Shown here: positions 13,301 through 19,930 of the stretch, piece by piece
How positions within the stretch are numbered: the first letter of the stretch is position 1
How the letters are laid out: every line of letters starts with the position of its first letter
DNA from: Apostichopus californicus
Lineage: Eukaryota; Echinodermata; Holothuroidea; Aspidochirotida; Stichopodidae
DNA length: 22,363 nt
Direction of reading: 5' to 3'
Assembly: GCA_020650975.1 (NCBI GenBank)
Contig: JAIPMN010030353.1
Coordinates: 1-22,363, forward strand
Notes under the pieces: model-generated
What the model was told of the DNA's origin: nothing
The model's input: the letters and a program-made list of their open reading frames with translations, nothing else
Database searches by the model: none
Translations under genes and position numbers: made by a program

Positions 13301-16300
13301 AGAATGTTATCAACATTTAAAAGGCTTATTCAGAAGAAAATTCAGTGGAACATATTCTAAGGCTCCTGATGACATTTTCATGCAATTCCTACACAACATT
13401 ATTGAGATATTGATCATTGAAAATTGTCACATTTTGTACCATAAGTAGTGTGGTGTCATAGTTGCACTCTGACAGCAAAATGCATTGTTTTCCTTTATTT
13501 TCCTTTATTTTTCACTTTATTGCATTGACCTAGGATCAACTAGAGTACCAGCTTAACCAAAAGGTGATATGAAGTTAACAAAATGTCAATGACTGTGGTG
13601 TCTTCGTGTTGATATATATTCCACTTGGAAAAAAAGATAGAAAAAAAGATATTGAATGTAAATATTAAAGAAAATCAAAAAGGCTATTTACTATCCATAT
13701 CAATAGCATCATGCCCATGTATTATGAAGTGTGATGCGAGCAACTTTGGCAAACCTTTAAAGGTTAAATGGTTAACAGAATTGTTAACAGGATTGTTTTC
13801 ACAAACTTCCTAACACTGTGTATGTGTGTAACACTGTATGTAATATATTTTTATGGTGAAAGGTTAACTTTCATGAATAACAAAGAGTAAATAACCTCAT
13901 TATTTGGTTTACAATTTGCATTTTTGATCCGACTCATAGTTTTCCTTTTCAAATTTGTATTTCACAGATGAAAAGCTCCAAGAAGTCAACGACCTTCTTG
14001 CTAAATACAAAGGCACACACAATTTCCACAATTTCACCTCAGGAAAGTGAGTCTATGGAATTATTTAACTTTATGTACAATCTCACAGGGCATAGTAAAG
14101 TAAAGCGGATCGGATTCTATCCTAACACAGTAATTTATATATCTGTCCAAAGTCAGGAGTATTGCTATAGTGTGGAGTGTGGTAACTCAACATTAGCCAA
14201 CTGCCCTCACACATAATATACCAAAAAGTTAAAGTTGAAGGTTTACAGTCTTTTATGAGGCTAAGGCCTCCTCACACGACTTTACAGCTTAACCCCTGGT
14301 CATTGGTAACTTGTCACACCCACAAACCAAAGTGTGCACAATTCAATCAATCTGTCCTGGGACACCACATCCACGACTTCCCATAGGGTGCAGCCACAAA
14401 CCGGCGCACACAACTATATTTGCAAGTTACCTCGCAAGTCCCCATTTATACTGTACACCTGGGTGAAGAGAGGCAATGTAGCTAAAAGTGCCTTGCCTAA
14501 GGACGCAATGCAATGATCTGGCTAGAACTCGGACCTGCAATCCTTAGATCACAAGTCCACTGCCTTAACCACTTGACCACAATGCCCCCCTGTCATTTAA
14601 AGATACAGGATATAGTAAACTAACAGCAGATTGGATTCTATCCTAACACAGTACTTAGTAGACGGATATAAAGTATTCAAAGTGAATTGAATTTTGATAT
14701 ATCAATCAACTTTATAGGCTAGCACTTCAGTATCTGTTGTTGCTGATTTGCTTACAGCAGGGCTTGTGTTTAAGAAAGTTTGCTGGTTGTTCCTTAAAAA
14801 AATCCAGACTATTTGGTTCAGGATGTCAGATCAGCATAGTTGCTTGTCCCAAAGACTTAATATGTAATGGGAGTCCTGATTGTTTAAACCTGTCCCTCCC
14901 CCCCCCAAAAAAAAAGAAGGAGTTGTTGACCCTTGCACAAGTAAGATCAATATTGAACCCAAAAAGATGATCATATTGAGTGAGGCAGCCAAACATTTTA
15001 GTAATCTAGTAACATCAAAATGAGTCTTGTATAAGTTCAAATTGTGGGTTAATGTAACACCAAGGAATGGATTTATTGTCAGGACCAATATCCTGCTTGC
15101 ACTATTAGTGCCCATACACCTTTTTTCTTTCTGTCTGAACATTATAAAGATGTTCAAGCTTCCAAAGCAAATTCTGTTTCTTTTTCTTTCTATGTTAAGT
15201 TAACTTTTACAAGATGAACAATGTATGAATAACTTGAAAAGGTCCAGAGGAGGGCTACTAGGTTGATTAGTTCCTTAAAGAGTGTTCCTTATTATAGGCG
15301 GTTACAACTGTTGAATCTCACCACACTGGAGCTTAGGAGGTTACATGGGGACTTGATTCAGGTTTTTAAGCTTGTGCATGGTTTTGACAATTTATCCTTT
15401 ACCTACTTTTTCATGTTTGCTAACAGTAGTTGTACCAGAGGTCATTGTCTTAAACTCCAAAAGTCACATAGAAGGATTAATATTCGGCATAACTTTTTTT
15501 CTAATAGGGTTTTGAATGAGTGGAATGGTTTGCCTGAGAAAGTTGTACTTGCAAGTAGTGTCAATGGGTTTAAGAATGCTTTGGACAAGCACTTTAAGCA
15601 TTGTAATCGGGTCTGAGTGTTTGTGTCTTCAGTTTTTTTTCTCTCTCTATAGGGTCCTTGATGGGGACTTAAGTGTCCCTCCTGATCCTTTTTTCTACTA
15701 AACTAACTAAACTAAACTAACTTGTCTCTTGCAGGCTACATGATGACATGAGTGCTAATAGGTACATCATGGACTTTAATTGTGAGAAAGCTTTCGTTGA
15801 CGAAGGGATAGAGTTTGCCATCATGAGGGTCAAAGGTCAAAGCTTTATGTTGCATCAGATTAGGAAAATGATTGGTAAGTTCTGTTGTCCTTGACAAGGA
15901 CATATTGCAGACCTCAATAGCATTAACTGGAACTATGTAAATTATGTCTGATCATTGTAACTGAAGCTAACCAGAGAGGCAGTAATTCTGTGTTTATCTG
16001 TAGATGTTTAGTACAGCCCCTAACTTCAGAAATACTGTTTTAATAATAACCATATTAAAAAGGCAAACATAATCATTATGACCAAAACGAGATACGTAGT
16101 AGAAAAACGTTAGCATGCTTAGTGCTCAGGCATTCGCTACTATTTACCGATGTTTTCTTATGCACAGATATTTCAGTAATGTTGTTGGTAGTATATACAG
16201 GTACTTGTTTCCCAGAGCCCTGGTTCTGAGGAATCCCAGACCTGTAAGGGGAGGAGGGTATCTAGGGTCTCAGATTGATTTCACACATTAACTATATCAG

Positions 16301-19168
16301 CCTTAGTTCCAAATGCCAGCATAGTATGTTACTATTAGCTGCCTGGCTATTAAGTGCAGAGAATAAAGATATCTTATGGCTTCAGTCTGCTGTTTACTGA
16401 TATTGATTTCTTCTTCCTGTTTTTTTTTTGGTAGGTATCATTATTGCCATTCTTAGAGGATTTGCGTCTAAGAATACATTAGAGAAAGCATTTGAAAGCA
16501 AGAAATTAGACATTCCCCGAGCTCCTGGACTAGGATTGGTTTTAGAATCAGTGAGTTACATTCCATTTTACTGTTATTTCAAAACATGATCTGGTAAACA
16601 TTTAAAATTTAATATCTCTCACCATACATTCAAAATTCTGAGTTGAAAGTATAATGTTATTAGGTGCACTATGCTTACAGCAGATATTGAAATAATTACA
16701 TCTGTTACTTTGTAAAGCAGACACTTACACTAGGTCAAGAACGTTATTAGAACCCAGTATGTTGGTGATATATATATATATCCATATATATTTATATATT
16801 TATATGTAGTTTTCTGTTCATTCTGAATACATCTTATTATTTGATAACTATGTGATGTCCAACAGGTCCATTATGACTGGTACAACAAGAAATGGAGTGG
16901 CGATGGTGTACATGATTCTCTGTCTTGGGAAGACTGTAAGGTAAGCCTATGGACAGTATAACAAACCAATATACAGGGTAAGGTAAGCCTATACAGTATA
17001 ACAAACCAATCATAGATAGTAAGGTAAGCCTATGGACAGTATAACAAACCAATATACAGGGTAAGGTAAGCCTATACAGTATAACAAACCAATCATAGAT
17101 AGTAAGGTAAGCCTATAGACAGAATAACAAACCAATCATAGATGGTAAGGTAAGCCAGTACAGTATAACAAACCAATCATAGATAGTAAGGTAAGCCTGT
17201 ACAGTATAACAAACTAATCAGAGGAGGTAAGGTAAGCCTATATAGTTTAACAAAGCAATCAGAGATAGTAAGGTAAGCCTATAGACAGAATAACAAACCA
17301 ATCATAAATGGTAAGGTAAGCCAGTACAGTATAACAAACCAATCATAGATAGTAAGGTAAGCCTGTACAGTATAACAAACTAATCAGAGGAGGTAAGGTA
17401 AGCCTATATAGTTTAACAAAGCAATCAGAGATAGTAAGGTAAGCCTATAGACAGAATAACAAACCAATCATAAATGGTAAGGTAAGCCAGTACAGTATAA
17501 CAAACCAATCATAGATAGTAAGGTAAGCCTGTACAGTATAACAAACTAATCAGAGGAGGTAAGGTAAGCCTATATAGTTTAACAAACCAATCAGAGATAG
17601 TAAGGCGACAATATACTTTCTTTGATGTTAATAATAAATACACACTAGCTCTTTCTTATCCAGATCTAAGAGAGGTCGCAGCACATGGAACTTAAGTGTC
17701 CTTTCACTAAGAATTATTGTTCATTTACTTGACTTTTTGTCTGACAAAGTTATCTGTCAAATAATGGATTGAGTTACACATGCCATTTTAATTCTTTCTC
17801 CAGGAAAAGCTTGAAGAATTCAAAAGGAAGCATATTTACCCCAACATCATTGTCAGAGAGAAATACAACAAGTCGTATCCTTTTGTCTCAAGTACACATG
17901 ATTGCATGAAGCGAGAAGTCATTCATCTGGAATGATATTCATGAAAAAGATTTCATGAAACAGTTCTGATCATGTTCTGATGAAGTCATAGAACAATGTT
18001 ACATTTCTGATGTAAGGAATGAATGAGACTTCAACAGAATATAACAATCCTAGGACAACGTTACATTTCTGATGTTAGGATCAAATGAGACCTCTACAGA
18101 ATATAACAATCCTAGGACAATGTTTCATTTCTGATGTTAGGATTAAATGATACTTTACAGGATATAACAATCTTGACAGTACCTGTAGTAAATGCAAGAA
18201 TTCCTCCTTAACACTTGTTCAGTATGTTGCATTGGTTAGGTACCTTACCACTGCACACCTACGATGTCATTGAAGCACATAATCCTATGAGGAATTTCTT
18301 AATCACTGAAAAGGTAAGAGGAAGCTTTCATTTATCTTCTTGTATCTTAAACTTCTGTATCAAGAGGCACACTTTAACCTTTATATTGTTGGTTATGAAT
18401 AATTATTGTAGATGTAATGTGTCATATCATTTCAGTGAATTATACAGGTTCCACCAGACTTCGTAAAGTCAACATGTACTAACATTGCCTATGTCAGTGA
18501 CGTGGGTGCTTGGTCTAAGTCTAAGTGCATGAACACTGTGTTGGATTGACTGAGTTATGAATATTTATTTAATGTAGATAGGACATGGTGGCCTAGCTTA
18601 GCAGTCCAAGCATTTTCCTTCTCCACTGTCTGTCCATGGTATAGGAGTATAGGTAATGCAGTATTTCTTGTTCTCTAGATATCTAGTTGTCTAGCAGAAC
18701 AAGTAATAGGACTGTTGAACAGGTCAGAAGTGTGACAGGCCAGTGACTGTAAAATGTGTTTTTTGAGGGGTAGATTAGTTGGTGCTATCTCAGCTTATTG
18801 AATCTTTTATTTTCTTCTAGAAGACGGGGGAAAATAGTCCGCTCGCAAAGATTCCCAACCAGATTCCAGCCGATGTAGATTTGGCCAGCTTTAAGCCTGG
18901 CCAAAGTCCAGAGGAATTTTTGAAGTCCCTGCCAGTAGCTGAGGCCAATGAGAAAGTGGTTGCCATGGAAACCGTACAGAACTCGACTCCACCCACGGAT
19001 GTCACCAAAGTTGACGAAAACATCGAAGAGAAAGAAGCAAACCACACCGAAGAGAAAGACCTCCCAAAAGAAGCAGAGGAAGGGAAGGAGAAAACAGAAG
19101 ATGAACAAGAAGATGAAAACTCATCAAGTAAGGATAGGAAACATGAAGAGGAAGAGGTAACAACTTGA
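10083..19168 (+). CDS. PUS1: tRNA pseudouridine synthase 1 (PUS1), complete gene of 11 coding exons
   Basis: PUS1 is a TruA-family enzyme that converts selected uridines of nuclear, cytosolic and mitochondrial tRNAs, and other RNAs, to pseudouridine. All 11 exons join through GT...AG introns without a phase conflict into 535 codons; human PUS1 is about 427 residues. Residues 1-30 are basic and hydroxylated with almost no acid, typical of a mitochondrial targeting peptide. A second Met (residue 31) starts the body. [16 protein letters not shown] opens the TruA fold. [13 protein letters not shown] holds the catalytic Asp (residue 151; codon 11767-11769), and the Arg before it matches the site altered in human [40 protein letters not shown] and IYPNII follow in family order. 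The last exon is a long E/K-rich tail, longer than in vertebrates. Introns 3, 8 and 9 and the 3'UTR carry minisatellites. I am very sure of the identity and fairly sure of every junction except the exact 5' end. Confidence 0.95.
10308..11138 (+). other. PUS1 intron 1
   Basis: An 831-bp intron (GTAAAT...TTGTCAG), AT-rich, with a probable interspersed-repeat fragment around 10806-10990. I saw no other structure. Confidence 0.85.
10806..10990. repeat. Possible interspersed repeat fragment in intron 1
   Basis: An (ATA)n stretch leads into 'aatgtgccggtatccatcaa', then 'aaagatgctcaaggcagtg' and 'gatgaccactgtaagtgttg'. The layout resembles ancient SINE remnants widespread in marine invertebrates. 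This is recognition by appearance only, and the ends are approximate. Confidence 0.35.
11139..11248 (+). CDS. PUS1: PUS1 coding exon 2: start of TruA fold
   Basis: 110 bases in phase 0, ending with two codon bases at CAAAT|GTAAGT. They encode a basic RYPKKK segment, likely nuclear-localising, and the first beta strand with [10 protein letters not shown]. This matches the human YSGKGYHGMQ segment. Confidence 0.92.
11249..11651 (+). other. PUS1 intron 2
   Basis: A 403-bp AT-rich intron (GTAAGT...GGAAACAG). The acceptor's pyrimidine tract is weak and interrupted. I saw no repeat or gene in it. Confidence 0.85.
11652..11875 (+). CDS. PUS1: PUS1 coding exon 3: catalytic motif
   Basis: The exon completes the split codon AT|A and encodes residues 112-186. 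[19 protein letters not shown] contains the catalytic Asp (GAC 11767-11769). It ends at ATGG|GTAAGG, leaving one codon base. Antisense open frames over this exon are shadows. Confidence 0.95.
11952..12060 (+). repeat. 27-bp tandem repeat, about 3.5-4 copies, intron 3
   Basis: Units start at 11952, 11979, 12006 and 12033, exactly 27 bases apart. The consensus is close to 'ggataaggattactg', then 'gataagtacaat'. The last unit is diverged. Unit 2 contains GGGTAAGGAT, the same 10 bases that span the real exon 3 donor (11874-11883). Confidence 0.85.
12852..12941. repeat. Duplicated 'tagctatcta' motif pair in intron 3
   Basis: A 25-base segment built from two TAGCTATC motifs occurs at 12852-12876 and again, with three differences, at 12917-12941. 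Confidence 0.65.
12986..13114 (+). CDS. PUS1: PUS1 coding exon 4
   Basis: 129 bases completing a split GAT codon. [19 protein letters not shown] matches human LKRVTGGFNSKNRCDARTY, the strand leading into the core sheet. The exon ends at ACAG|GTGAGG with one codon base left. Confidence 0.93.
13115..13967 (+). other. PUS1 intron 4
   Basis: An 853-bp intron (GTGAGG...TATTTCACAG). It is AT-rich, with small duplications such as 'tttcctttatt' at 13491-13510 and A-rich 'aaaaagata' repeats near 13629-13650. There is no gene. Confidence 0.85.
13968..14046 (+). CDS. PUS1: PUS1 coding exon 5: [12 protein letters not shown] motif
   Basis: 79 bases completing a split GAT codon. They encode the helix preceding the conserved [13 protein letters not shown] segment, which lines the active site in TruA enzymes. 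The exon ends at GGAAA|GTGAGT in phase 2. Confidence 0.94.
14085..14139 (+). repeat. Flanking direct repeat, copy 1
   Basis: 'acagggcatagtaaagtaa' leads to 'ggattctatcctaacacagt'. It matches 14605-14660 with a 20+ base perfect core and a diverged 5' half. The spacing between copies is about 520 bases. Confidence 0.7.
14222..14592 (-). mobile_element. tRNA-derived SINE, nearly full length
   Basis: On the minus strand the element opens with 'gggcattgtggtcaagtggt'. It has an A box TGGTCAAGTGG (14569-14579) and a B box GGTCCGAGTTC (14525-14535) about 35 bases apart, as in a tRNA of the Ser/Leu type. The tRNA head is followed by an unrelated body of about 280 bases. It ends in a simple 'cttcaactttaacttttt' tail near 14222. 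The B box differs from the pol III consensus at two places. No clear target-site duplication is visible. It lies antisense in PUS1 intron 5. Confidence 0.75.
14605..14660 (+). repeat. Flanking direct repeat, copy 2
   Basis: This is the second copy of the repeat at 14085-14139 ('acaggatatagtaaac', then 'ggattctatcctaacacagt'). It starts about a dozen bases beyond the SINE's 5' end. Confidence 0.7.
15230..15720 (+). mobile_element. 5'-truncated CR1-like non-LTR retrotransposon (LINE) 3' end
   Basis: The final part of a LINE open frame is preserved, followed by a short 3'UTR and a terminal (CTAAA/CTAAC)n microsatellite tail (about 15696-15720). This is the usual 3' end type of CR1/Rex-like elements. 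Everything 5' of the reverse transcriptase C-terminus is missing, as expected from truncated target-primed insertion. It is in the sense orientation of PUS1, and its tail ends 14 bases before exon 6. No target-site duplication can be recognised. Confidence 0.8.
15233..15616 (+). pseudogene. Remnant of LINE reverse-transcriptase polyprotein C-terminus
   Basis: An open frame of 127 codons after a stop at 15230-15232. It begins [13 protein letters not shown] and continues with the typical [20 protein letters not shown] and [13 protein letters not shown] segments of CR1/jockey-clade ORF2 C-termini. It ends at TGA 15614-15616. The polymerase catalytic motifs are absent, so it is a dead fragment, but this stretch has no internal stop or frameshift, which suggests modest age. 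Confidence 0.85.
15735..15874 (+). CDS. PUS1: PUS1 coding exon 6: [14 protein letters not shown] motif
   Basis: 140 bases. The first G completes the AAG codon from exon 5. The exon encodes [13 protein letters not shown], then [14 protein letters not shown], the strongly conserved RNA-binding/active-site helix of PUS1. It ends at ATTG|GTAAGT. The acceptor 'cttgtctcttgcag' abuts LINE-derived sequence. Confidence 0.95.
15875..16434 (+). other. PUS1 intron 6
   Basis: A 560-bp intron (GTAAGT to a T-run, then GGTAG). Its long T-tract acceptor is strong. I saw no repeat or gene. Confidence 0.85.
16435..16550 (+). CDS. PUS1: PUS1 coding exon 7
   Basis: 116 bases completing a GGT codon. [19 protein letters not shown] and [14 protein letters not shown] match human LVVAIVKGYA and [13 protein letters not shown]. 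The exon ends at TCA|GTGAGT in phase 0. Confidence 0.95.
16551..16865 (+). other. PUS1 intron 7
   Basis: A 315-bp intron (GTGAGT...TCCAACAG) containing a TA/TATATTT microsatellite at about 16769-16806. Confidence 0.85.
16866..16940 (+). CDS. PUS1: PUS1 coding exon 8
   Basis: 75 bases (25 codons) in phase 0: [10 protein letters not shown] to LSWEDCK, matching human VHFEKYNQRF to LDWAQ. The exon ends TGTAAG|GTAAGCC. Its last five coding bases and the donor are part of the repeat unit that fills the start of the next intron. Confidence 0.94.
16936..17605 (+). repeat. 5' splice-site minisatellite: 16 tandem copies of the exon 8 donor
   Basis: The unit is 41-43 bp, of the form 'taaggtaagcct', then 'acagtataacaaaccaatca', then 'tagatag'. 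GTAAGCC dinucleotide starts fall at 16941 (the real donor), 16983, 17024, 17066, 17107, 17150, 17191, 17232, 17273, 17316, 17357, 17398, 17439, 17482, 17523 and 17564. Every copy keeps AAGGTAAGCC intact while the rest varies. Each unit reads GTAAGGTAAG, that is, two overlapping donor cores. A degenerate TAAGGCGA at 17601 closes the array. Copies 5-16 form three repeats of a four-unit, 166-bp higher-order unit; copies 1-4 form two of a two-unit, 83-bp form. Confidence 0.97.
16941..17803 (+). other. PUS1 intron 8
   Basis: An 863-bp intron (GTAAGC...TTCTTTCTCCAG). About 660 bp is the donor-derived minisatellite. The remaining roughly 200 bp is ordinary AT-rich sequence with AATAAA at 17633-17638. 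Reading through the real donor meets a TAA at 16959-16961. Confidence 0.9.
17804..17874 (+). CDS. PUS1: PUS1 coding exon 9
   Basis: 71 bases in phase 0: [19 protein letters not shown], matching human FKEEHIYPTII. The exon ends AAGTC|GTATCC. The donor is weaker than the others (C at -1, GTATCC), but the TC+T join to exon 10 restores the conserved S-M-x-x-W-L. If intron 9 is retained, the frame runs 20 more codons to TGA at 17933-17935. Confidence 0.88.
17875..18222 (+). other. PUS1 intron 9
   Basis: A 348-bp intron (GTATCC...ACTTGTTCAG) largely occupied by a three-copy 62-bp tandem repeat. Confidence 0.8.
17991..18177 (+). repeat. 62-bp tandem repeat, three copies, intron 9
   Basis: Units begin at about 17993, 18055 and 18117 (period 62). 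The shared segments are 'acaatgttacatttctgatg' and 'agaatataacaatcctagga'. Copies differ by scattered substitutions, with the third the most diverged. Confidence 0.9.
18223..18313 (+). CDS. PUS1: PUS1 coding exon 10
   Basis: 91 bases. The T completes TCT (Ser), followed by [14 protein letters not shown], matching human MAQWLSTLPIHNF at the end of the catalytic domain. The exon ends GAAAAG|GTAAGA in phase 0. Confidence 0.93.
18314..18820 (+). other. PUS1 intron 10
   Basis: A 507-bp AT-rich intron (GTAAGA...TTTTCTTCTAG). I saw no defined repeat or gene. Confidence 0.82.
18821..19168 (+). CDS. PUS1: PUS1 coding exon 11: charged C-terminal tail
   Basis: 115 codons and TGA (19166-19168), entered in phase 0. 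The first half has a [13 protein letters not shown] segment. The second half is strongly E/K/D-rich ([20 protein letters not shown], later KHEEEEVTT) and probably disordered or a charged helix. Vertebrate PUS1 ends in a shorter acidic tail, so length and sequence here are lineage-specific. The two open frames on the opposite strand are mirror images of this low-complexity coding sequence. Confidence 0.88.
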   Translation, partial: KTGENSPLAKIPNQIPADVDLASFKPGQSPEEFLKSLPVAEANEKVVAMETVQNSTPPTDVTKVDENIEEKEANHTEEKDLPKEAEEGKEKTEDEQEDENSSSKDRKHEEEEVTT

Positions 19169-19465
19169 ACAAGTTGGTGGGGAGTGTGACCATTACTCCA
19201 TGCCAACAGAATGCCAGGAAGATACCATGAGGATAACTCTGCTAAAAACGTCTGGTTTCATGTGGAGTATGTATAGGAAGGAGAGATGTATAGTAGCCAA
19301 AGCTCCCCCAACACACACCACCCTCATCCCCACCCCCCTACCTTTGACTCCAAGGAACCAGGATGGGAAGGGATAGGTTATAGGAAGATTCCAGGGAGTC
19401 ATAAAGGGGCCTGTTGGAAGGATAAGGAACCATTGAGAGTTTCTTACAAAGTTTGTCCAGATAAA

Positions 19466-19800
19466 AGAATAGATACAGGTGGAGGGAACATTAAGCATTG
19501 ACCTTTGAAGCTATGCTTGCTGCCATCTGTAAGGGAATAGATACAGTTGTAGGGAACAGGAAGCATTGAGCTATGAAGCTATGCTTGCTGCCACCTGTAA
19601 GGGAATAGATACAGATGGAGGGAATGTGAAGCATTGAGCTTTGAAGCTATGCTTGCTGCCATCTGTAAGGGAATAGATACAGTTGTAGGGAACAGGAAGC
19701 ATTGAGCTATGAAGCTATGCTTGCTGCCACCTTTAAGGGAATATATACAATTGAAGGGAATGTGAAGCATTGAGGTTTGAAGCTATGCTTGTTGCCACGA
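19466..19800 (+). repeat. 68-bp tandem repeat, five copies, PUS1 3'UTR
   Basis: Units start near 19466, 19534, 19602, 19670 and 19738, exactly 68 bases apart. The common segments are 'ggaatagatacag' and 'gaagctatgcttgctgcca'. Units 2 and 4 share 'ttgtagggaacagg' and 'gagctatg'; units 3 and 5 share 'gaatgtgaagcattgag'. There is therefore a 136-bp two-unit higher-order period. Unit 5 decays after 'gttgccacg'. Confidence 0.93.
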
Positions 19801-19906
19801 ATCTTGAGCTCTGATTCACACATGTAGTTAGTATTGTCAACCATCATAGGTTGGAAGATGTTCTCATATGTGGGGGGAATCAGTGCCACCCCAGATGGAC
19901 TTAAAT

Positions 19907-19912
19907 AATAAA
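19907..19912 (+). terminator. Candidate PUS1 polyadenylation signal AATAAA
   Basis: This is the first AATAAA after the PUS1 stop on the coding strand. The downstream sequence is T-rich rather than clearly GT-rich, so the call is tentative. Confidence 0.35.
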
Positions 19913-19930
19913 ATTATGCTTTTACAACAC

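Larger units (their letters stand above)
14047..15734 (+). other. PUS1 intron 5, carrying a SINE and a truncated LINE
   Basis: The largest PUS1 intron (1,688 bp, GTGAGT...TCTCTTGCAG). It contains an antisense tRNA-derived SINE (about 14222-14592), diverged direct repeats on either side of it, a C-run/A-run junction (about 14898-14917) and a sense-oriented CR1-like LINE tail (about 15230-15720) ending next to the acceptor. Confidence 0.85.
19169..19930 (+). other. Probable PUS1 3' untranslated region
   Basis: A non-coding stretch after the PUS1 stop containing a 68-bp tandem array. AATAAA at 19907-19912 is the first canonical poly(A) signal. Later candidates are ATTAAA at 20955-20960 and AATAAA at 22062-22067, so the end is uncertain. 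Confidence 0.45.

Noticed and set aside
14500-14590. Functional tRNA gene on the minus strand
   Set aside because: The A and B boxes are present, but the B box is degenerate, the stems do not pair convincingly, and an unrelated body of about 280 bases with a simple tail follows. It is a SINE head instead.
15233-15616. LINE frame as a functional host gene
   Set aside because: It is only the C-terminal piece of a non-LTR retrotransposon protein, without polymerase catalytic motifs or promoter, and it is embedded in an intron.
16936-17605. CRISPR-like repeat-spacer array
   Set aside because: The region is inside a eukaryotic intron. The 41-43 bp units are similar along their whole length, with no unique spacers, and no cas genes are present.
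16941-17605. Recursive-splicing (zero-length exon) sites in the array
   Set aside because: Each AAG|GTAAG lacks the upstream pyrimidine tract a 3' splice site needs, and the preceding bases are purine/AT-rich, so only the donor half is credible.
18578-18625. tRNA-like 'ggtggcctagcttagcagtc' segment in intron 10
   Set aside because: It has a faint A-box resemblance but no B box within the expected distance and no recognisable element body.
18785-19206. Two long minus-strand open frames opposite PUS1 exon 11
   Set aside because: They mirror the GAA/GAG-rich coding exon (TTC/CTC on the other strand). The S/F/L-rich translations have no family features, while the + strand joins in frame to PUS1.
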